Below, piece after piece: positions 59,524 to 64,000 of a stretch of 64,000 nt of DNA. Position 1 is the first letter of the stretch; each line of letters begins with the position of its first letter. Below the pieces are notes generated by a model. It did no database searches. It saw only the letters and a list, made by a program, of their open reading frames with translations, and was not told where the DNA came from. A program made the translations under genes and the position numbers. The DNA comes from Cervus elaphus (taxonomy: Eukaryota > Chordata > Mammalia > Artiodactyla > Cervidae), in assembly GCF_910594005.1 (NCBI RefSeq), contig NC_057828.1:8692235-8756234 (forward strand), given 5' to 3'.

Positions 59524-59730
59524 CTTCCCTGGTGGCTCAGACGGTAAAGAATCTGCCTGCAATGCAGAAGATGCAGTTGCCATCCCTGGGTCGGGAAGAC
59601 CCCCTGGAGAAGGAAATGGCAACCCACTCCAGTATTCTTGCCTGGGAAATCCCATGGACAGAGGAGCCTTTTGAACCACAGTCCATGGAGTCACAAAGAA
59701 TTGGACATGACTGAGCAATAGAACATGAAT
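59524..59730 (+). mobile_element. Bov-tA SINE with target duplication
   Basis: Forward SINE with flanks GCATTTATAAAGGT (59510-59523) and GCATTTTATAAGGT (59731-59744). Confidence 0.9.
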
Positions 59731-59744
59731 GCATTTTATAAGGT

Positions 59745-62266
59745 AAATAAATGTGCTGTATACCTAGATTAAACACACTGTTGAGGTCAATTATGTTTCA
59801 ATTAAAAGAAAAGAATAAACTGCAAATAATATTGCTTTCATAATTATACATAAATATGAACTCACAAATGCTTGTAAGTTATTAATTTTTAAATTAGTTT
59901 ATTACCCTCAGACATAATTTTTGTTTCTAATCCATTGGCATGTTATTACCATCTATTAAGCAAAATTTAAATTGTAATTGTTACCACTAATTCTGAGAAA
60001 ATTAACTAGAATCTTAAGTCATAAGTTATATGTAAAAGAGCTCTCTGTAAATGACATTTTATATATGTAAAGTTTCATTCTTTGCAGTTTGGTAATGTTT
60101 ATAAATTAATCAGCACTGAGAAGATTTGATAGTACTTGTAGGACTCTATGGAGAAATGTAACTAGAGCATTTAATTGTGCTTTATATAAATGAAATCTGT
60201 GCATTAACAGTGATTTTTTAAATCAGAAAATGTGATTTCTTTTTTTCCTATTGATAACTTAAAATATGTACAAAGCTTCAAATACTTATTACTCAGATTC
60301 AGCAGTTATCAACTCATGGCCATTCTTGTTTTAACCATATCCACATTCATTTTGCCCACTCTCTATTTAGAAGGAAATCTTGAATATTGCTTCTGAATAT
60401 TTTAGCATGTATCTCTAAAAGATAGACATTCTTTCTTAAAAGCTATCACAAACCATTATAATATTCAAAATTAAGTAATACTTACATAAAATCAAGTATC
60501 TAGTTTTCAAATTTTCCTGATTGGCTTATTTATAAATATTTTTGTAACTGTTTACTTATGCAAATTAGAATCCAAGTAAGGTCTATACATCACAATTGAT
60601 TTATATGCCTCTTAAGTTTCTTTTAATGTATAGATCCTTTCCTTTTTCTTATATGATTTTTCTTTTGTCTAAGTTAATTTCTAAAGAGGATATGGTGGTA
60701 TCATTATTTTGGAGGCTTCTTCTGCAAAAAGATGAAAATAATTGAGAGAAGGCTAAAAGTTAGGCAAAAAGGTCAATATAGGATTATAAACTTCTTCAAG
60801 TGTTTGGCTAGGAATTGGACCTGATGATTTTTTAACCTGTTTAGTAAGTAATAGATTCTCTTTCATGTATGTGTGTGTACGTCTATGTGTGTGGTGTATT
60901 TATTCTACCAATCTTCCACATTCATCTTTGAATTTCTATTTCCATTTTGTCTAAGTCAGTAAAGAAAGGCCATATACCATTGGCCAAGAAGTCTTGTGAG
61001 TTATTCATTTATCTTTTGAATAAGCTCCTTCCTTTTTATTTCCTTAATTCCTCCATTGTTTATGGAATTATGCCTTTAACCTAGTCTATTGTTTAAAACC
61101 TGTCATAATCTGATCCCAGCTTCATAGCCTACCTCTCACACTTGTCCCCTATGTGATTCTCTAGTTAAACTAGCTTATTAACCAACCATAAATATTCCCA
61201 TGTGATTTGCTCCCTCTCATTCTTGCTAACATAATTCCCACTCAATATAAAATGCCTCTTCCATGCAGCTACTTATCCAATTCCAATTCCTGACCCTAGA
61301 AGGCATTTTCCTGGCATATTTAATGCATGGGACTCTTTCTCCCTCTTCTTATAGTACATATTTTCTGCTTTCTTTTGACATTTGCCATACTCTGCCTGCT
61401 ATTTTGACTTAACTATTTATATGCCATCCTCCCTATTTTAACGAGGTTCCAATATGCCCCTTAATATTCTCCATGGAGTTTAGTGCAACAATCTTATGTC
61501 TATTGTGTTAATAAAAAATTATTTCATGTGAGCCTCAGGAAGGGCTATACTTGAGCTCTAGACTTCCTGTATAGGTAACATCACCTTCTCACAAATATCT
61601 GTTTTGGGAACTGCCCTTTTCAGAGGAACATATTAAGTGTCTGTGGTGTGGAGAGGTATGAAATGTGCTCCCTGCCCTCAAGATGCAAAAGTAGAATAAA
61701 GATGTGTCCATCTGCTTATTTATCTGTCAGCACAGATATACACACACACATACCCTGCAATATAACTGCCAAACCAGTGAGACAGAAAATAGAATGTCTT
61801 TAACATATTTGAAGACTTGTACTTCACTCATTGTGTGATTTATTTGCTTAGTCTTTCTATTTATACTTTATTGATTAGATTAGTCTGTTCCTTCATCTGT
61901 AAATGAGGATGACAATGACACTCAGGTAAGGTTTTTTTGTTTTTGTTTTTAGAATTAAATGGAATGTTGTAAGTGAAGTGCTTAACACAGTGCTTAGGGC
62001 ATAGATTGATCCACCTGTTACTGCTAATAAGAAATGTAGTTCAGAGAAGCCAAAGGTTGTTGTGTGCCAGGGTTAGTAAGGTACATTCACAAATGTGACA
62101 ATGTGATTTATAAGAAAAAAAATATTTTTTGGTCATTTGGTCATTCAAAAAATGTGTATTTGGTCTTTGTCCAAGGTTCCTGGTTCACAGCTCCCAATAC
62201 TCTGATAATATCCTAAGTAAAGATGATGAGGAAAGTGTCTAATTAACTAACTTTGGGACCCCAACT
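59745..62266. other. Presumed intron, MIR fragment at about 61870-62010
   Basis: Long AT-rich stretch with no CCP exon on +. A MIR remnant is recognisable at GTTCCTTCATCTGTAAATGA. Confidence 0.45.
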
Positions 62267-62279
62267 AAAGATGGGTGCT

Positions 62280-62479
62280 CAAGTCACTTCAGTCATGTTT
62301 GACTTTTTGGATTGTAGCCTGCAAGGCTCCTCTTTTCCTGGGTTTCTCCAGGCAGGAATACTGGAGTGGGTTGCCATGCTCTCCTCCAGGGGATCTTCCC
62401 AACCCAGGGATCGAACCCACGTCTCCTGCGTCTCCTGCATTGCAAGTGGATTCTTAACCACTGAACCATGAGTAAGCCC
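62280..62479 (-). mobile_element. Bov-tA SINE
   Basis: Reverse-strand SINE (AAGTCACTTCAGTCATGTTT ... CTTAACCACTGAACCATGAG). Flanks 62267-62279 and 62480-62492 agree at 10 of 13 positions, a possible target duplication. Confidence 0.88.
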
Positions 62480-62494
62480 AAAGTTGGGCACTGG

Positions 62495-62870
62495 TTGCTA
62501 ATCATATGATTAGAGGGTTGGAATTATCAGTCTTACCCTCTGCCTCTGGTGAGGAGGCAGGGGTTGGAGGTTGAATCAATTGCTAATGACCAATGTTTTT
62601 ATTAGCCATGCTTATGTGATAAAGCCTCCATAAAACCCCAAAAAGATGGGACTTAGAGAGCTTCTGGTTTATGAATATATAGAGGTGCAGGGAAACTGCA
62701 TTTCTGGAGAGGGCATGGAAGCTCTGTCCCCTTTTACACACTTTGCCCTTTGCGTCTCTTCTGTATGGCTGTTCCCGAGTTATACCCTTTTACAATAAAC
62801 CTGGTAAATGAAATATTTCTCTGATTTCTGTGAGGTGCTCTAGAAAATTCATTGAACCAAAGTTTACTCT
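62495..62870 (+). mobile_element. Old mammalian LTR remnant
   Basis: GATAAAGCCTCCATAAAACC followed by GGCTGTTCCCGAGTTATACC and AATAAA (62801) is the pattern of an old ERV-L-class LTR. Family not certain. Confidence 0.5.
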
Positions 62871-63339
62871 ATGGCTTTTATCTTTTATTTATAGAAGACA
62901 CAAATTATGAAAGCTTTCCAAGTCCTGATAAACCTAAAGTCTGTTTCCTAAAATTATGTGTATTTACCAATGTATTAAAATTATTAACTAAATTCTCCAG
63001 GGCTTTGTGAAATTTGATATAATGTCTTTATATGGATTAATTCTTATTTCATTATCAAAGTAATTTCAGAAAACATTTTCTAACATTCTTTAATATAACA
63101 GATGCAAAAACACAGAGTACTCTTGGGATTGATGGGTACGGAGGTGCTAAGGTATTCTGGATTTGCACAGTCCCTGCAAGTTTTCACAGAACAATGTCTC
63201 TTGATCACAAATGTTTCTTTAGTAACTTTAGTTAAAAAAAAGAAAGACTGACTCTAAGCTTTAATTACTGAGAGTCTTCCACTGCCCCCAAGTAGCCCAT
63301 TCTCTCTGCTGAAGCAGTGTATTGCCAAGACCGTGGTCT

Positions 63340-63520
63340 TCGTGGAGCAGAACTGCATTGACTCAGTCCCTCCCTGTGTGACCTTGGGAAAGTTACTGTA
63401 CTTCTCTGTGTTTCCTCATCTATGAAACAAAAATAATAGTAATAATGCCTACCTCATAGGGTTGTTTGGGAGAATTAAATGAGTTAATATTTATTAAATG
63501 CTTCCAGTACTGACTGACAT
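63340..63520 (+). repeat. MIR SINE
   Basis: Well-kept MIR core: GTGTGACCTTGGGAAAGTTA, TTTCCTCATCTATGAAAC, CTACCTCATAGGGTTGT. Confidence 0.85.
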
Positions 63521-63680
63521 TTTATAGTAAATGCTTATACACATATTTTGCTATTTACACTTATTGAAAAAAATAGTTGTATACAAGGTGAGGATCAGTT
63601 CTCTTTCCCTCAGATACCCTTATACATACCTCCTTTCCTTAATTTCCAGCCACATGGTAATAGAGGAGAACAATCTTTCT

Positions 63681-63890
63681 TTGGTGCTTCCTTCATAGCT
63701 CAGTTGTTAAAGAATCTGCTGCAATACAGGAGACCTGGGTTCGATCCTTGAGTTGGGAAGATCCCTTGGAGAGGGAAATGGCAACCTACTCAGTATTCTT
63801 GCTTGGAGAATCCCATGGGCAGAGAAGCCTGACAGGCTACAGTCCATGAAGTCGCAAGAGTTGGACATGACTTAGCAACTAAACCACCAC
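63681..63890 (+). mobile_element. Bov-tA SINE
   Basis: Forward SINE from TGCTTCCTTCATAGCTCAGT to GACATGACTTAGCAACTAAA, ending in CCA/ACC repeats. Confidence 0.9.
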
Positions 63891-64000
63891 CACCACATTC
63901 CTTCTTTGTGAATTATCCTAATTATCTTAAGGGCAGTGAAATTGATTGGGAAGGATAAAAGTCTTTCAATAGATTACTTTAGTTGAATGCTGTTTTGTTT

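Noticed and set aside
1..64000. CRISPR arrays, operons, tRNA or rRNA genes, or another prokaryotic-type system
   Set aside because: Repeat content and GT-AG exons show a ruminant nuclear locus. The many tRNA-like stretches are SINE heads, not tRNA genes.
59036..64000. CCP exons following the third signal exon
   Set aside because: No stretch with acceptor, four spaced cysteines and donor was found on + in this interval.

Overview
The window is vertebrate nuclear DNA from a bovid ruminant. The evidence is the repeat content: many tRNA-derived Bov-tA/Bov-A2 SINEs, about a dozen BovB (RTE-type) LINE copies in both orientations, ruminant-type L1 with a long 5' UTR, and several classes of endogenous retrovirus LTR. 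By eye, well over half of the sequence is recognisable interspersed repeat. The genes are split by GT-AG introns. There is no bacterial-type operon, CRISPR array or other prokaryotic system.

The genes belong to the regulators-of-complement-activation (RCA) family, specifically the C4BPA neighbourhood. Gene 1 (about 4279-13818, + strand) is a compact four-exon gene: signal peptide, two CCP/sushi domains matching the last two CCPs of the C4b-binding protein alpha chain, and a C4BP-type C-terminal oligomerisation tail. It has clean splice sites and an open 198-codon frame. This is the layout of apolipoprotein R (APOR). Unit 2 (35505-37917, + strand) repeats the same three terminal exons (CCP7-like, CCP8-like, tail plus a good AATAAA). 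It carries a premature TAG and a 6-bp deletion in the CCP8-like exon, and no signal-peptide exon was found for it, so it is called a C4BPA-like pseudogene. Matching intron phases, intron lengths and intronic sequence show that gene 1 and unit 2 are copies of one ancestral segment. A third exon (58889-59035, + strand) encodes another signal peptide ending in phase 1, in the same arrangement as gene 1 exon 1. It probably opens a further RCA-family gene whose later exons lie beyond the right edge.

The rest is layered transposon insertion. 200-2500: an old betaretrovirus-like (ERV2/K-type) LTR-internal-LTR structure. 5-11 kb: BovB copies, SINEs and an ERV-L pol remnant inside intron 1 of gene 1. 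15.1-19.9 kb: an L1 with a 5' inversion, later split by a BovB and by a solo LTR. 24-30.5 kb: a solo LTR, a hAT-type DNA transposon fossil with a perfect 8-bp target duplication, and an ERV1-type LTR with a repeat-bearing leader and decayed gag. 31.1-35.1 kb: a near full-length BovB. 42.7-44.1 kb: a 1.4-kb LTR inside a SINE. 47-55.4 kb: inverted BovB pairs around an internally deleted L1 that keeps its 5' UTR. 56.9-58.2 kb: a BovB with target duplications just upstream of the third exon.

I found no new gene system. The most useful observations are the APOR-like gene, its broken tandem copy, the orphan signal-peptide exon, and the insertion history, which target-site duplications allow to be ordered.
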